A DNA stretch of 64,000 bases from Thiosocius sp963753845 (GTDB lineage Bacteria; Pseudomonadota; Gammaproteobacteria; Chromatiales; Chromatiaceae). The notes beneath the pieces were generated by a model. It had not been told where the DNA came from. It searched no databases and was given only the letters and a program-made list of their open reading frames with translations. Numbering within the stretch: the first letter of the stretch is position 1; each line of letters starts with the position of its first letter. The DNA lies in contig CAVWEI010000007.1 of the NCBI GenBank assembly GCA_963753845.1, forward strand, positions 1 to 64,000, given 5' to 3'. A program made the position numbers and the translations under genes. Of this stretch, positions 9,707 to 19,020 are shown one piece after another.

Positions 9707-12085
9707 TCAATCTCTCAGTTTTGCGGCCAGACGATCCGCCAGTGCCCCCAGCACCGTGCTACTCGCCTCTTCGACTTCCGAGTCCGTAAGAGTGTGAGAA
9801 GATTCCTGTAAAATCAAGCTCAAAGCAAGGCTTTTTAGACTGGAATCTATGTTTTTTCCAGTATAGACGTCAAAAAGCTGGATGTCCTTCACTATCGGCG
9901 GCGCCGCATCACGCACACAATCCAGCACCGTCTGGTATGGCAGGTCGCGATCCACCATGAGGGAAAAATCGCGCCGGATCGACGGAAACTTCGACAGCGC
10001 CTCGAATTTCGGAATACCACCGAGCCGCAACGGGAGCAATTCCACCTCGAACAGGAACACACCAGCCGGCACATCCAGGGCCTTTTGTGCCGCCGGGTGC
10101 AGAAGACCTATCCAACCGATCGGGACCGCGTTACGCAGCACCCGCGCACTTTGGCCCGGGTGCAGGACCGGATTCTCCGCCGCCCCGAAGCGAAACTCGC
10201 CGGGATCGGCGACCTGGTGCAGTACCGATTCGAGATCGGCCTTGAGATCAAAGAAATCGGCCCCGTGTGCAGGCAGGCCCCACTGCTCCGCCTTCGCCTC
10301 CCCATAGATCAGGCCCGCCAGCTTCGGCAGTTGACGCAGTTCGCCGTCAATCCGGGCAAAGGTCAGGCCGGACTCGAACACGCGCACACGACCCTGTTGA
10401 CGTGCCAGGTTGTGCTTGAGCACCTGTACCAGGCCCGGCCAGATGCTGGCGCGCATGTCCGACATGTCGGCCGAGATCGGGTTGGCCAGCTTGATCGGCT
10501 GCGCTTCGGGCGTGAGCACCGCTGCAAGCTCTGGCGCCACGAAACTGTAGGTGATCGCCTCGTAGTACCCGCGATGAACCAGCAGTTCCTTTGCTGCCTC
10601 CAGGTTGAATTCAGCCTCCGGCCGCACGGCCACGCTCACCGGTGCCGAGCCCAGGCTGGCCGGGATATTGGCGTACCCATAGATCCGCCCGATCTCCTCG
10701 ATCAGATCGGCCTCGATGCCGATATCGAAGCGCGCACTCGGTGCGGTCACGGACCAACCGTCGGCGGTCTCGCTGAGCTGCATGCCCAATCGCTGCAGGA
10801 TGTCCGCGATGATCGCCGGCGCGATTTCTACGCCGAGCACGCGCCGCACGCGCTCGCGGCGCAGCATGATCGGACGGCACACCGGCAGGTGCGCATCCGA
10901 CTTCACCTCGGTAACGGGCCCAGCCTCGCCACCGACAATCTCCAGCATCAGTGCGGTAGCACGCTGCATCGCCTGATGCTGCAGATTGGAATCGACACCG
11001 CGTTCGAAGCGATGCGAGGAATCGGTATGCAGCCCATAGCTGCGCGCCTTGCCGGCAACGGCCAGGGGCGCGAAGAACGCCGCCTCCAGCAGCACGTCTC
11101 GCGTCTCCGGCGTCACACCGGAGGACTCACCGCCCATGATGCCGGCCATCGCCAGCGCCTGGTTGTGATCGGCAATAACCAGGGTGTCGGCGCGCAGGGT
11201 TGCCTCGCTGCCGTCGAGCAGGGCGAGCTTCTCGCCCTCGCCGGCCATACGCACGCGGATACCGCCGTCGAGTTTTGCAAGGTCGAAGCCATGCATCGGT
11301 TGACCCAGTTCGAGCAACACATAGTTGGTGATATCGACCACCGGAGATATTGCACGCAAGCCGCCGCGACGCAACTTCTCCACCATCCAGTTCGGTGTGA
11401 CGGCGCCTGAATCGATACCACGCACAACCCGGCACAGATAACGCGGACAGGCCTCCGGGGCCTCCAGCGCAACCGCGCATTCATCCTCGATAGTCGGGCT
11501 GACGGTCGCGATGTCGGGAATGTTCAGGGGTGCCCGGTTGAGGACACCCACCTCGCGCGCGATGCCGGCAAGGCTCAGGCAGTCGGCGCGATCCGGGGTC
11601 AGGTCGACGTCGATACAGGCATCGTCCAGCGCCATGTAGTCGCGGAAATCGGTGCCGACAGGCGCATCCGCCGGCAGTGGCAGGATCCCGTCCGAGGACT
11701 CAGCCAGACCCAGCTCAGAGGCCGAGCAGATCATGCCCAGCGATTCGACACCGCGCAGCTTCGCCCTTTTTATCTTGAATTCGCCGGGCAGCGTGGCCCC
11801 GACCGTGGCGACAGGCACACGCATGCCGGCGGCGACGTTCTTTGCACCACACACGATCTGCGCGGGCTCATCGGCGCCAATGTTGACACTGCAAACGCTG
11901 AGCTTGTCGGCGTCCGGGTGCTGCTCGCAGGTCAGCACCTCACCAACGACGACACCATTGAACACGGGCGCGGCCGGTTCGACAGAATCGACCTCAAGAC
12001 CGGCCATACTCAGCTGATCGGCCAGTTCATCGGTGCCGATATCGGGGTTCACCCATTCGCGCAGCCAGGCTTCACTGAATCTCAT
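9707..12085 (-). CDS. pheT: Phenylalanyl-tRNA synthetase beta subunit
   Basis: Beta subunit of the (alpha-beta)2 phenylalanyl-tRNA synthetase, 792 aa as expected. The order of domains is the N-terminal MRFSEAWLREWVNP segment, an OB-fold tRNA-binding domain (VVVGEVLTCEQHPDADKLSVC near residues 45-70), B3/B4 editing domain, B5, and a C-terminal ferredoxin-fold anticodon-binding domain (FPSIRRDFSLMVD near 700). It charges tRNA-Phe together with PheS and hydrolyses misacylated Tyr-tRNA-Phe. Unusually, 178 bp containing a large inverted repeat separate it from pheS, where most relatives have a short gap. Confidence 0.97.
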   Translation of the reverse strand: MRFSEAWLREWVNPDIGTDELADQLSMAGLEVDSVEPAAPVFNGVVVGEVLTCEQHPDADKLSVCSVNIGADEPAQIVCGAKNVAAGMRVPVATVGATLPGEFKIKRAKLRGVESLGMICSASELGLAESSDGILPLPADAPVGTDFRDYMALDDACIDVDLTPDRADCLSLAGIAREVGVLNRAPLNIPDIATVSPTIEDECAVALEAPEACPRYLCRVVRGIDSGAVTPNWMVEKLRRGGLRAISPVVDITNYVLLELGQPMHGFDLAKLDGGIRVRMAGEGEKLALLDGSEATLRADTLVIADHNQALAMAGIMGGESSGVTPETRDVLLEAAFFAPLAVAGKARSYGLHTDSSHRFERGVDSNLQHQAMQRATALMLEIVGGEAGPVTEVKSDAHLPVCRPIMLRRERVRRVLGVEIAPAIIADILQRLGMQLSETADGWSVTAPSARFDIGIEADLIEEIGRIYGYANIPASLGSAPVSVAVRPEAEFNLEAAKELLVHRGYYEAITYSFVAPELAAVLTPEAQPIKLANPISADMSDMRASIWPGLVQVLKHNLARQQGRVRVFESGLTFARIDGELRQLPKLAGLIYGEAKAEQWGLPAHGADFFDLKADLESVLHQVADPGEFRFGAAENPVLHPGQSARVLRNAVPIGWIGLLHPAAQKALDVPAGVFLFEVELLPLRLGGIPKFEALSKFPSIRRDFSLMVDRDLPYQTVLDCVRDAAPPIVKDIQLFDVYTGKNIDSSLKSLALSLILQESSHTLTDSEVEEASSTVLGALADRLAAKLRD

Positions 12086-12110
12086 TGTTGTTTCCTAACT
12101 TCAACTCTCA

Positions 12111-12255
12111 ACCACAAAGATCACGAAGAACACAAAGGCGTTTAGTTTTGGTGCTCATACAAGCGCTGCACCGGAACATTGCCCGGCTCGGAGCCCGCAC
12201 ACCTTGGCCACAAGAAATCGCCGTTTTCCTGGTGACCTTTGTGCCCTTCGTGGTT
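12111..12255. repeat. Dispersed inverted repeat in pheS-pheT gap
   Basis: Two arms, ACCACAAAGATCACGAAG at 12111 onward and its imperfect inverse CCTTTGTGCCCTTCGTGGTT at 12236-12255, enclose about 100 bp. The arms follow a CCAC(G/A)AAG..CAC(G/A)AAGG pattern seen as dispersed intergenic sequence in gammaproteobacteria. It lies inside the pheST transcription unit, so the mRNA between the two cistrons can fold into a long hairpin. Confidence 0.65.
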
Positions 12256-12263
12256 AGTATCTT

Positions 12264-13286
12264 TTATGCGAACTGCTTCAGGAAACGCAGATCGTTCTCG
12301 AAAAACAGGCGCAGGTCATTCACGCCGTAGCGCAGCATCGCAAGACGCTCGACACCCATACCGAAGGCATAACCCAGGTACTTTTCGCTGTCGATCCCGA
12401 CATGCCGGAAGACCTCGGGGTGGATCATTCCGCAGCCAAGCACCTCGAGCCATCCGGTGTGCCCGCATACGCGGCAACCATTGCCGCCGCACATCACGCA
12501 CTGGATATCGACCTCGGCAGACGGCTCGGTGAACGGGAAATACGAGGGACGGAAACGCACCTCCAGGTCCTCGCGCTCGAAGAAGCTGTGCAGGAAGGCA
12601 TTCAGGATGCCCTTGAGGTCGGCAAAACTGACCTGCTCGTCGACCAGAAACCCCTCGACCTGATGAAACATCGGCGTATGCGTCAGGTCGGAGTCACAAC
12701 GGTAGACGCGTCCGGGCGCGATCACCTTGATCGGCGGCTCGGCATCCTGCATGTGGCGGACCTGTACCGGCGAGGTGTGGGTGCGAAGCAGCAGATGCTC
12801 GCCGAAGTAGAAGGTATCGTGCATCGCACGGGCCGGGTGATGGGCCGGGATGTTGAGCGCCTCGAAGTTGTGATGCTCGTCTTCGATCTCCGGCCCTTCG
12901 GCCACCTCGAACCCGGCGCTTGCAAAGAAGGCCTGGATACGCTGCATGGTGCGGGTGACCGGATGCAATCCACCGTCCGGCACGTCGCGGCCCGGCAGCG
13001 TCACGTCGATACGCTCTGACGCCAGGCGTTGTTCGAGCAACGCCTGCTCCAGCGCCGTCTTGCGTGTCTCGATCGCCACCTGAAACGCCTGCTTGGCCTT
13101 GTTGATCTCCTGCCCCGCGGTCTTGCGTTCCTCGGCAGGCAGCTTGCCCAACTGCTTCAGACGCTCGGTGAACGAGCCACTTTTACCGAGGTATTGCACA
13201 CGCACCTCATCGAGGCTGCGCAGGTCGGCAGCGGCCCCGACGGCGTCCTGTGCCTGCGAGACAAGATCATCAAGATCGGTACTCAT
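12264..13286 (-). CDS. pheS: Phenylalanyl-tRNA synthetase alpha subunit
   Basis: Catalytic alpha subunit, 340 aa, standard length. An N-terminal coiled-coil arm (about residues 1-100) is followed by the class II synthetase core with GLHPVTRTMQRIQAFF, motif 2 region (YRCDSDLTHTPMFHQVEGFLVD) and motif 3 (GMGVERLAMLRYG). It forms Phe-AMP and transfers Phe to tRNA together with PheT. A CxxC..CxxC patch (CVMCGGNGCRVCGHTGW) near residue 265 is normal for many bacterial PheS proteins. Upstream it is separated from rplT by about 390 bp of repeats. Confidence 0.97.
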   Translation of the reverse strand: MSTDLDDLVSQAQDAVGAAADLRSLDEVRVQYLGKSGSFTERLKQLGKLPAEERKTAGQEINKAKQAFQVAIETRKTALEQALLEQRLASERIDVTLPGRDVPDGGLHPVTRTMQRIQAFFASAGFEVAEGPEIEDEHHNFEALNIPAHHPARAMHDTFYFGEHLLLRTHTSPVQVRHMQDAEPPIKVIAPGRVYRCDSDLTHTPMFHQVEGFLVDEQVSFADLKGILNAFLHSFFEREDLEVRFRPSYFPFTEPSAEVDIQCVMCGGNGCRVCGHTGWLEVLGCGMIHPEVFRHVGIDSEKYLGYAFGMGVERLAMLRYGVNDLRLFFENDLRFLKQFA

Positions 13287-13302
13287 TTTCCAAGCCTTAT
13301 TC

Positions 13303-13492
13303 TTAGTGCAGACTTTGCCTGCTGTTTCAATGTCGGACAGCGCCCGACCTACAACTCAAGAAGCGATCGATCGTAGGGCAGGCTGTGCCTGCCTCTTCAA
13401 AGTCGGGCACGGCCCAACCTACAACTCAAGAAACGATCAATCGTAGGGCAGGCTGTGCCTGCCTCTTCAATGTCGGGCACAGCCCGACCTGC
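13303..13492. repeat. Three BIME-like repeats, 70-bp period, between rplT and pheS
   Basis: Units start at 13303 (decayed), 13373 and 13443 with an exact 70-bp period. Each has a GTAG-headed hairpin of type GCAGGC/GCCTGC, a TCTTCAA spacer, a GTCGGGC/GCCCGAC hairpin, and the trailing sequence ACAACTCAAGAA. This is two REP hairpins in opposite orientation, i.e. a BIME. It is a different spacer subtype from the BIMEs in the 40-47 kb operon but has the same hairpin core. Confidence 0.85.
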
Positions 13493-13507
13493 GGACTATT
13501 TCAAACA

Positions 13508-13580
13508 GGACACAGAGCGCGCAGAGACGATCGGCGAAAAACTCCGCGACCTCTGTGTGATCTCTGTGCTCTCTGCGTCC
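13508..13580. repeat. Imperfect inverted repeat, CAGAGA type
   Basis: Arms GGACACAGAGCGCGCAGAGA (13508-13527) and TCTCTGTGCTCTCTGCGTCC (13561-13580) are near-complementary and enclose about 33 bp. This is a second dispersed palindrome family next to the BIME array, between rplT and pheS. Confidence 0.6.
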
Positions 13581-13680
13581 CCGGCCGTCGTCCCGAACAA
13601 GAAAGGGGAAAGACCGACCCGGCCTTCCCCCTTCTCAATCGATCACAAACGTACCGGACAAAATCGTCCGCCAGACGTCA

Positions 13681-14040
13681 TCAGCTCGCGAGGGCAGCCT
13701 TGGCCTTCTCTGCGAGTTGTTCAAACGCGGGCATATCATGCACGGCGATGTCGGCCAGCATTTTGCGGTCGACTTCGATGCCGGCCTTGTTCAATCCGTC
13801 GATGAAGCGGCTGTAGGACATGTCACACATACGTGCGGCCGCGTTGATCCGCTGGATCCACAACGCACGGAACTCGCGCTTCTTTACCCGGCGGTCACGG
13901 TACGCATACTGACCGGCCTTGATGACTGCCTGCTTGGCTACGCGGTAAACGGTGCCGCGCGCGCCGTAATAACCCTTGGCCGCATCCAGGACCTTCTTGT
14001 GCCTGGCATGCGCCTGCACACCACGTTTTACTCTTGGCAT
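13681..14040 (-). CDS. rplT: 50S ribosomal protein L20
   Basis: Ribosomal protein L20, 119 aa, very close to the family norm. The N-terminus MPRVKRGVQAHARHKKVL and the internal YRDRRVKKREFRALWIQRIN are diagnostic. L20 binds 23S rRNA early in large-subunit assembly and, in E. coli, represses its own operon by binding the rpmI leader. It follows rpmI by 18 bp on the same strand, in the infC-rpmI-rplT unit. Confidence 0.98.
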   Translation of the reverse strand: MPRVKRGVQAHARHKKVLDAAKGYYGARGTVYRVAKQAVIKAGQYAYRDRRVKKREFRALWIQRINAAARMCDMSYSRFIDGLNKAGIEVDRKMLADIAVHDMPAFEQLAEKAKAALAS

Positions 14041-14058
14041 TTCTCAGTCTCCTCTAGA

Positions 14059-14253
14059 TCAGGCGTAGGGAATCATGCGACGCGCTGCCGCGACATCGTG
14101 CTTGTGCAGCATGGATGGCGAACGCAGTTGACGCTTACGCTTGGTAGATTTCTTCGTCAGGATATGACGACGGTGAGACTGGTTGCGCTTCACGCCGCCG
14201 GCAGTAATCCGGAAACGTTTGGCAGCACCACGAAGGGTCTTTATCTTCGGCAT
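14059..14253 (-). CDS. rpmI: 50S ribosomal protein L35
   Basis: Ribosomal protein L35, 64 aa. The highly basic sequence begins MPKIKTLRGAAKRFRITAGG and contains the conserved SHRRHILTKKSTKRKRQLR. It is a component of the large ribosomal subunit. It lies about 100 bp downstream of infC, and its transcript is normally co-regulated with rplT. Confidence 0.98.
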   Translation of the reverse strand: MPKIKTLRGAAKRFRITAGGVKRNQSHRRHILTKKSTKRKRQLRSPSMLHKHDVAAARRMIPYA

Positions 14254-14353
14254 TTTCTACTCCTTAAATAATCAAGGTTTATGTTGAGGACAGCCAAGGC
14301 AATGCCTGTTGGCCCGACCGCCCGGCGACCTTCACTCAGGAAGGACGCGTGTT

Positions 14354-14881
14354 CTATTTGTTCCGTTTGGGACCGAGCACCATGATCATCTGGCGTCCTT
14401 CCATCATCGGACGCTGTTCGATCTGCGAGACCTCCTCGAGGTCCTTTTCAATTCGTTGCAACAATTCCAACCCACGCTCACGATGAGCATGTTCGCGACC
14501 ACGAAAACGCATGGTCACCTTGGCCTTGTCGCCTTCCTCGAGGAAGCGGTTCAGGTTGCGCAGTTTCACCTGGTAGTCGCCGATATCCGTCCCGGGGCGG
14601 AACTTGACCTCTTTGACCTGTACCTGCTTCTGTTTCTTGCGCGCTTCCGATTTCTGCTTCTTCAGCTCAAACACGAACTTGCCGAAGTCCATGACCCGGC
14701 AGACCGGCGGCTCAGCATTCGGCTGAATCTCAACCAGGTCCATGCTTGCTGCCTCGGCAGCGGCCATTGCCTCGTCAATCGTTACGATACCTACCTGTTC
14801 ACCGTCTGCGCCAATCAGGCGTACTTCACGAGCGGTGATATCCCCATTCAGGCGATTCCGCTTCTCGGTTGGTCTGGCGAT
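14354..14881 (-). CDS. infC: Translation initiation factor IF-3, probable AUC start
   Basis: IF-3, 175 aa from the proposed start. The N-domain KRNRLNGDITAREVRLIGADG and C-domain motifs (VKFRPGTDIGDYQVKLRNLNRF, VTMRFRGREHAH) are diagnostic. It keeps the 30S subunit free and checks the start codon. The open frame extends upstream to an ATG at 14929, but a strong GGAGGA Shine-Dalgarno lies 9 nt before an ATC codon at 14881-14879, giving the expected length and N-terminus IARPTEKRNRLNG. A non-canonical AUU/AUC/AUA start is the known autoregulation device of infC, so I chose ATC 14881. Confidence 0.93.
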   Translation of the reverse strand: MARPTEKRNRLNGDITAREVRLIGADGEQVGIVTIDEAMAAAEAASMDLVEIQPNAEPPVCRVMDFGKFVFELKKQKSEARKKQKQVQVKEVKFRPGTDIGDYQVKLRNLNRFLEEGDKAKVTMRFRGREHAHRERGLELLQRIEKDLEEVSQIEQRPMMEGRQMIMVLGPKRNK

Positions 14882-14907
14882 AGCTGTATTCCTCCAAAAT
14901 AAATAAT

Positions 14908-14962
14908 GGCCTGACAAGCAAGAAAGCACCGGCAGACGCCAGTGCTTTCTGGGATTCAGGCC
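14908..14962 (-). promoter_or_regulatory. Nested hairpin leader between thrS and infC
   Basis: A nested palindrome upstream of infC. The outer stem is GGCCTGA (14908-14914) with TCAGGCC (14956-14962), and the inner stem AGAAAGCAC (14921-14929) with GTGCTTTCT (14942-14950). It ends about 20 nt before the infC Shine-Dalgarno. It may be an attenuator, a processing site or a structure limiting thrS readthrough. There is no T-run after it, so it is not a canonical intrinsic terminator. Confidence 0.6.
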
Positions 14963-15012
14963 CTCACACTCCCGGTACCAGATGTACGTATGGGCGCGTA
15001 CCGGGCTTCACT

Positions 15013-16926
15013 TCATGCACGTTGTGCGACTTCCGCTTCAAACCGCTGAATCAATTCATCCAGGGACATGGATCCGAGATCCTCGCCGCTGCGGGTCCGT
15101 ACCGCGACGCTGCGATTTTCCATCTCTCGATCGCCGACCACCAGAAGATAAGGCGTGCGCTGCAACGTGTGCTCGCGGATTTTAAAGCCAATTTTCTCAT
15201 TCCTCAAGTCTAAATCCGCCCTAAAGCCTTTATCCTGAAGGACTTTCGCCACCTCTTTGCAGAAATCGGCCTGCCGGTCGGTGATATTCAGCACCACGGC
15301 CTGTACCGGCGCCAGCCACAGCGGGAAGGCGCCCGCGTGGTGTTCGATCAGGATTCCGATGAATCGCTCGATGGAACCGAGGATGGCGCGATGCAGCATG
15401 ACGGGCACCTGCTTGCTGTTGTCCTCTGCGATATAGGTCGCGCCTAGACGTTCAGGCATCGAGAAATCCAGCTGGATGGTACCGAGTTGCCAGACCCTGC
15501 CGAGACAGTCGCGCAGGGAGTACTCGATCTTCGGGCCGTAAAAGGCGCCCTCGCCCGGCTGCAGCTCCCAGTCCAGGCCGCGCTCGTTGAGGGCATCTTC
15601 AAGTGCTTTCTCAGCTTTGTCCCATAACTCATCTTCCCCAACACGTTTTTCCGGTCTCGTTGACAGCTTTACCAGGACTTCGTCGAAGCCAAAATCCTTA
15701 TAGACCTCGAACAGCAGGTCATTGAATGCCAGCACTTCCGGGAGGATCTGCTGCTCAGTGCAGAAGATGTGCGCGTCGTCCTGCACGAAGTTGCGCACCC
15801 GCATCAGGCCGTGCAGGGTGCCGGACGGCTCGTTGCGGTGGCAGGAACCAAATTCGGCCAGTCGCAATGGCAGGTCACGGTAGCTTTTCAGGCCATGGTT
15901 GTAGATCTGGATATGTGCAGGGCAGTTCATCGGCTTGATCGCGTAGTCGCGATTTTCTGAATGCGTGGTGAAGATCATGTCCCCGAACTTGTCCCAGTGG
16001 CCCGATTTTTCCCACAGTGTGCGATCGATGATCTCTGGCGTATGCACCTCTTCGTAACCATGATCCCGCAGCTTGTCTCGGATGTACTGCTGCACCGCGA
16101 GGTAGATGAGCCAGCCGCGGTTGTGCCAGAACACCATGCCGGGCGCCTCGTCCTGGGCGTGAAACAGGTCCAGTGCCTTGCCGATCTTGCGGTGGTCCCG
16201 CTTCTCGGCCTCTTCGAGGCGGTGGAGATAGCCCTTCAACTCCTTCTTGTCACGCCAGGCCGTTCCATAGATGCGCTGGAGCATCGGTTTGTTCGAGTCG
16301 CCTCGCCAGTAGGCCCCGGCCAGTTTCATCAGTTTGAACGCCTTGGGCAGTTTGCCGGTGCTGGGCAGGTGCGGCCCACGGCATACGTCGAACCACTCGC
16401 CCTGGCGATAGACGGAGACCTCCTCGCCCTGCGGGATGATGTCCTCGATGATCTCGACCTTGTAGTCCTCACCAATATCGCCGAAGGCCTTCCTGGCCTG
16501 ATCGCGATCCCAGACCTCACGCTCGATCGGCAGGTCACGACCGACGATCTCGCGCATGCGGTCTTCAATCTTCTGCAGATCGGCCGGACCGAACGGCTCC
16601 TCGCGCGCGAAGTCGTAGTAAAAGCCATCCTCTATCGCAGGGCCGATGGTGACCTGGGTACCTGGAAACAGCTCCTGCACCGCCTGTGCCATGACATGCG
16701 CTGCGTCATGACGGATCAACTCCAGGGCCTCTTCGCTCTTGCCGGTAATGATCGCCAGATCGCTGTCTTCGTCGATACGGTACGAAGTATCGACCATTTC
16801 ACCGTTGACCTTGCCGGCCAGAGCCGCTTTAGCCAGACCGGGGCCGATATCGGATGCCACTTCGGCAATGGTTACAGGATTCTCGTAGCTCCGGCTGGAG
16901 CCGTCGGGAAGGGTTACAACAGGCAT
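15013..16926 (-). CDS. thrS: Threonyl-tRNA synthetase
   Basis: Class II threonyl-tRNA synthetase, 637 aa, normal length. An N-terminal TGS domain (MPVVTLPDGSSRSYENPVT), the N2 editing domain (HDAAHVMAQAVQELFPGTQV near 75), and the catalytic core with zinc ligands in MNCPAHIQIY and the motif 2 region FGSCHRNEPSGTLHGLMR are all visible, followed by the anticodon-binding domain (PVQAVVLNITDRQADFCKEV). It attaches Thr to tRNA-Thr and edits Ser. It heads the thrS-infC-rpmI-rplT-pheST-ihfA series. No obvious tRNA-like operator is visible in the leader. Confidence 0.98.
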   Translation of the reverse strand: MPVVTLPDGSSRSYENPVTIAEVASDIGPGLAKAALAGKVNGEMVDTSYRIDEDSDLAIITGKSEEALELIRHDAAHVMAQAVQELFPGTQVTIGPAIEDGFYYDFAREEPFGPADLQKIEDRMREIVGRDLPIEREVWDRDQARKAFGDIGEDYKVEIIEDIIPQGEEVSVYRQGEWFDVCRGPHLPSTGKLPKAFKLMKLAGAYWRGDSNKPMLQRIYGTAWRDKKELKGYLHRLEEAEKRDHRKIGKALDLFHAQDEAPGMVFWHNRGWLIYLAVQQYIRDKLRDHGYEEVHTPEIIDRTLWEKSGHWDKFGDMIFTTHSENRDYAIKPMNCPAHIQIYNHGLKSYRDLPLRLAEFGSCHRNEPSGTLHGLMRVRNFVQDDAHIFCTEQQILPEVLAFNDLLFEVYKDFGFDEVLVKLSTRPEKRVGEDELWDKAEKALEDALNERGLDWELQPGEGAFYGPKIEYSLRDCLGRVWQLGTIQLDFSMPERLGATYIAEDNSKQVPVMLHRAILGSIERFIGILIEHHAGAFPLWLAPVQAVVLNITDRQADFCKEVAKVLQDKGFRADLDLRNEKIGFKIREHTLQRTPYLLVVGDREMENRSVAVRTRSGEDLGSMSLDELIQRFEAEVAQRA

Positions 16927-17733
16927 GTTGCAGTATCTCCGTTTCAGTGGTGACCCCTACCAAAGGCCACGTGTTTACCTAATTTACGGGCCTTTGCGGG
17001 GCGCTTATACGCTTTGCTACCGCATTGGTTCCCGCTAGGCGGATAGATAAAACCGGACATTGTCCGCTGACGTGGTCTCGGGTTCAAGGGACTTCACCTG
17101 CTTACCAGGCTTTCGTCCAGGGGAAGTCCTCGCCATCGTCCAATAGTTCGTCTCTCTCCGAGAATCTCCACGTCTATAAGTGCAGCGACGCCTGGGCGTA
17201 CCTGACCGCGCAAAACCTCTGACAACTCTGGGACACCTCAGCTGAGAGCTGGCCGCCCCCCCTGCTCCAAGAGGATGTCAGCCTGAATTCCCGGAGGAGA
17301 CATTCCCGAGCTCGTCAGCCTGCGTGTCAGATAGTCTGTTAATCAGGTCGGGGCAATGGCAGAAGAGACCGGCGGGTTCGTGTGCAAACCGGACCTGCAA
17401 GGGAGGAAGACACAGTGACTTGAGAACCGGATGTCGCCAGCTCACCACGAGTGCAGAGCGGGAGGAGTGGAATTCGTTTCGACGCACAAAAACCTGCGGT
17501 CGGTGAATTGGCACCGGTAGTAACGGCAGGCCGCCGGCCCTCCGCAATTAGTGTTATTGGGGATGATGAGTGAATTCCAGTACGCTCGGGGTCTTTTGTA
17601 AGACGATTGATTTCCGCTCCACCTTTCCAGTTGCGTGCAAAATTACAGGTTGAGACGTTGTCGTGCTTGGGGCGAGAAGCGTATTTATACTGCTCGAATG
17701 CTTCGATAGAAATGAAACCCAGGAGGCGATGGA
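16927..17733. other. Gene-free region upstream of thrS
   Basis: About 800 bp between the thrS start (minus strand) and the lipoprotein gene (plus strand), so it must hold two divergent promoters. Small ORFs here lack homology I recognise or a usable ribosome-binding site. I see no tRNA, repeat or hairpin of note. Confidence 0.4.
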
Positions 17734-18771
17734 GTGCACGTGAAACGTTATGGAATATTGCTGCTGGCCTTGGTATTGGCTTCTTGCGCATCGGGCCCCA
17801 CGCCCAAGGTGATAAGTGACGAAAAAACTGGGTTCCCGTCCGAGCTGCAGTTTGTCGTGGGTGAGGTGTCCTCGACAGTCGATTCACCCGATCTCGCCGA
17901 GATCGATAGCGTAAGTCTGATGTCAGACGCATTGAAGGATGCGCTGCGTAAATCCGGTATCCAGTGGCAGGACGACCCGGCGCGCGACCACGCGACCCTC
18001 AACCTGAAGATCGTAAATTACGAGCCGGGAAACGCGTTTGGACGCTGGCTGATGCCCGGTGTCGGCGCGACCGTTCTGGCGGTCGAAGGCACCGTCACAG
18101 ATGTAAGGGATGGCGAGGTGCTCGCACGCATCCGTGATGAGCGTGGCATCTACGCCGGCGGTGCGTACACCATCGGCGCCTGGCGAACGATCTTTTCCAC
18201 CGTCGCGGAAGACATCGTCGCCGGCCTGCTAAGCCGCACCGGGAGAAACGGTTTCGTGGTAAATGCCGACGCCTGGTTGAAGCGTGACCTCGATATCCCG
18301 GTGGCGGCGAATCGACATGCGTTCGTATTGGAAAAGGTCAATGATCGGCGTCCCGACAAGGGACGCATCGGCGAGCGTTTCGCCGCCTTCGGCGTATCGA
18401 TGGGCGATGTGTACTTCTACCGGCCGGTCACGACCTACGTGGAAGAGATGATCGCGGATGATCTCCGCGCGGCCGGACACACGGTTGCGGAAAGCGGAGA
18501 GGGCCGAGCAGTCTCCGTCGACATCGATCAATTCTGGATCACAACGAAAACTACTGCCCTCTACTGGGACATAGTGGCCGACATCCGGTTGTCTATAGGT
18601 CTCGCGCCAACTGGCAGTGTAGACATGCGGGAGACCAGGGTGTTTTCCTGCGAGAGCACCGGCCGCACCTATGCCTGGCCGACACAGGAACTTTTCGAGA
18701 AGGTGCTCGACACCTGTCTGCTCCGATTGATGGACAATCTCAGGAATGACCCAGTCTGGCAGCAGGGCTGA
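17734..18771 (+). CDS. DUF4410/YajG-like lipoprotein
   Basis: A predicted lipoprotein of 345 aa. The signal peptide ends in lipobox LASC (acylated Cys near 18). Residues of about 60-170 look like DUF4410 (GNAFGRWLMPGVGATVLAVEG), and the C-terminal half resembles YajG-type lipoproteins (YFYRPVTTYVEEMIADDLRAAG, then FWITTKTTALYWDIVADIRL). Such proteins bind in the outer-membrane periplasmic face; exact function is unknown. The start is GTG 17734, 7 nt after AGGAGG; a second GTG at 17740 is also in frame. It stands alone on the plus strand. Confidence 0.75.
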   Translation: MHVKRYGILLLALVLASCASGPTPKVISDEKTGFPSELQFVVGEVSSTVDSPDLAEIDSVSLMSDALKDALRKSGIQWQDDPARDHATLNLKIVNYEPGNAFGRWLMPGVGATVLAVEGTVTDVRDGEVLARIRDERGIYAGGAYTIGAWRTIFSTVAEDIVAGLLSRTGRNGFVVNADAWLKRDLDIPVAANRHAFVLEKVNDRRPDKGRIGERFAAFGVSMGDVYFYRPVTTYVEEMIADDLRAAGHTVAESGEGRAVSVDIDQFWITTKTTALYWDIVADIRLSIGLAPTGSVDMRETRVFSCESTGRTYAWPTQELFEKVLDTCLLRLMDNLRNDPVWQQG

Positions 18772-19020
18772 TTCCTGCCGGCCGCGCTGCAGGAATTCGG
18801 ACTCGGGGTGGCCGACGCCCTGGTCGCCCAAGTCTGAGGGGCGCTATCGACACCAGGCAGTCATCCGGGGGGCGGGTGGTTCAGTGATGGGTCGCGTCGA
18901 GCAGAGTACCAAAAAGCCGCTGAGGACTTATTTGCCTGCTCGTTACGATTTCTCGATCCAGTTTGGCGTGACACAGGACGGGAGCCCCGGCATAAGGCGC
19001 CGGTGCTCCGTATGCATTCA

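Noticed and set aside
10085..11410. 441-aa ORF opposite pheT
   Set aside because: Antisense shadow of pheT in GC-rich coding sequence; no family match.
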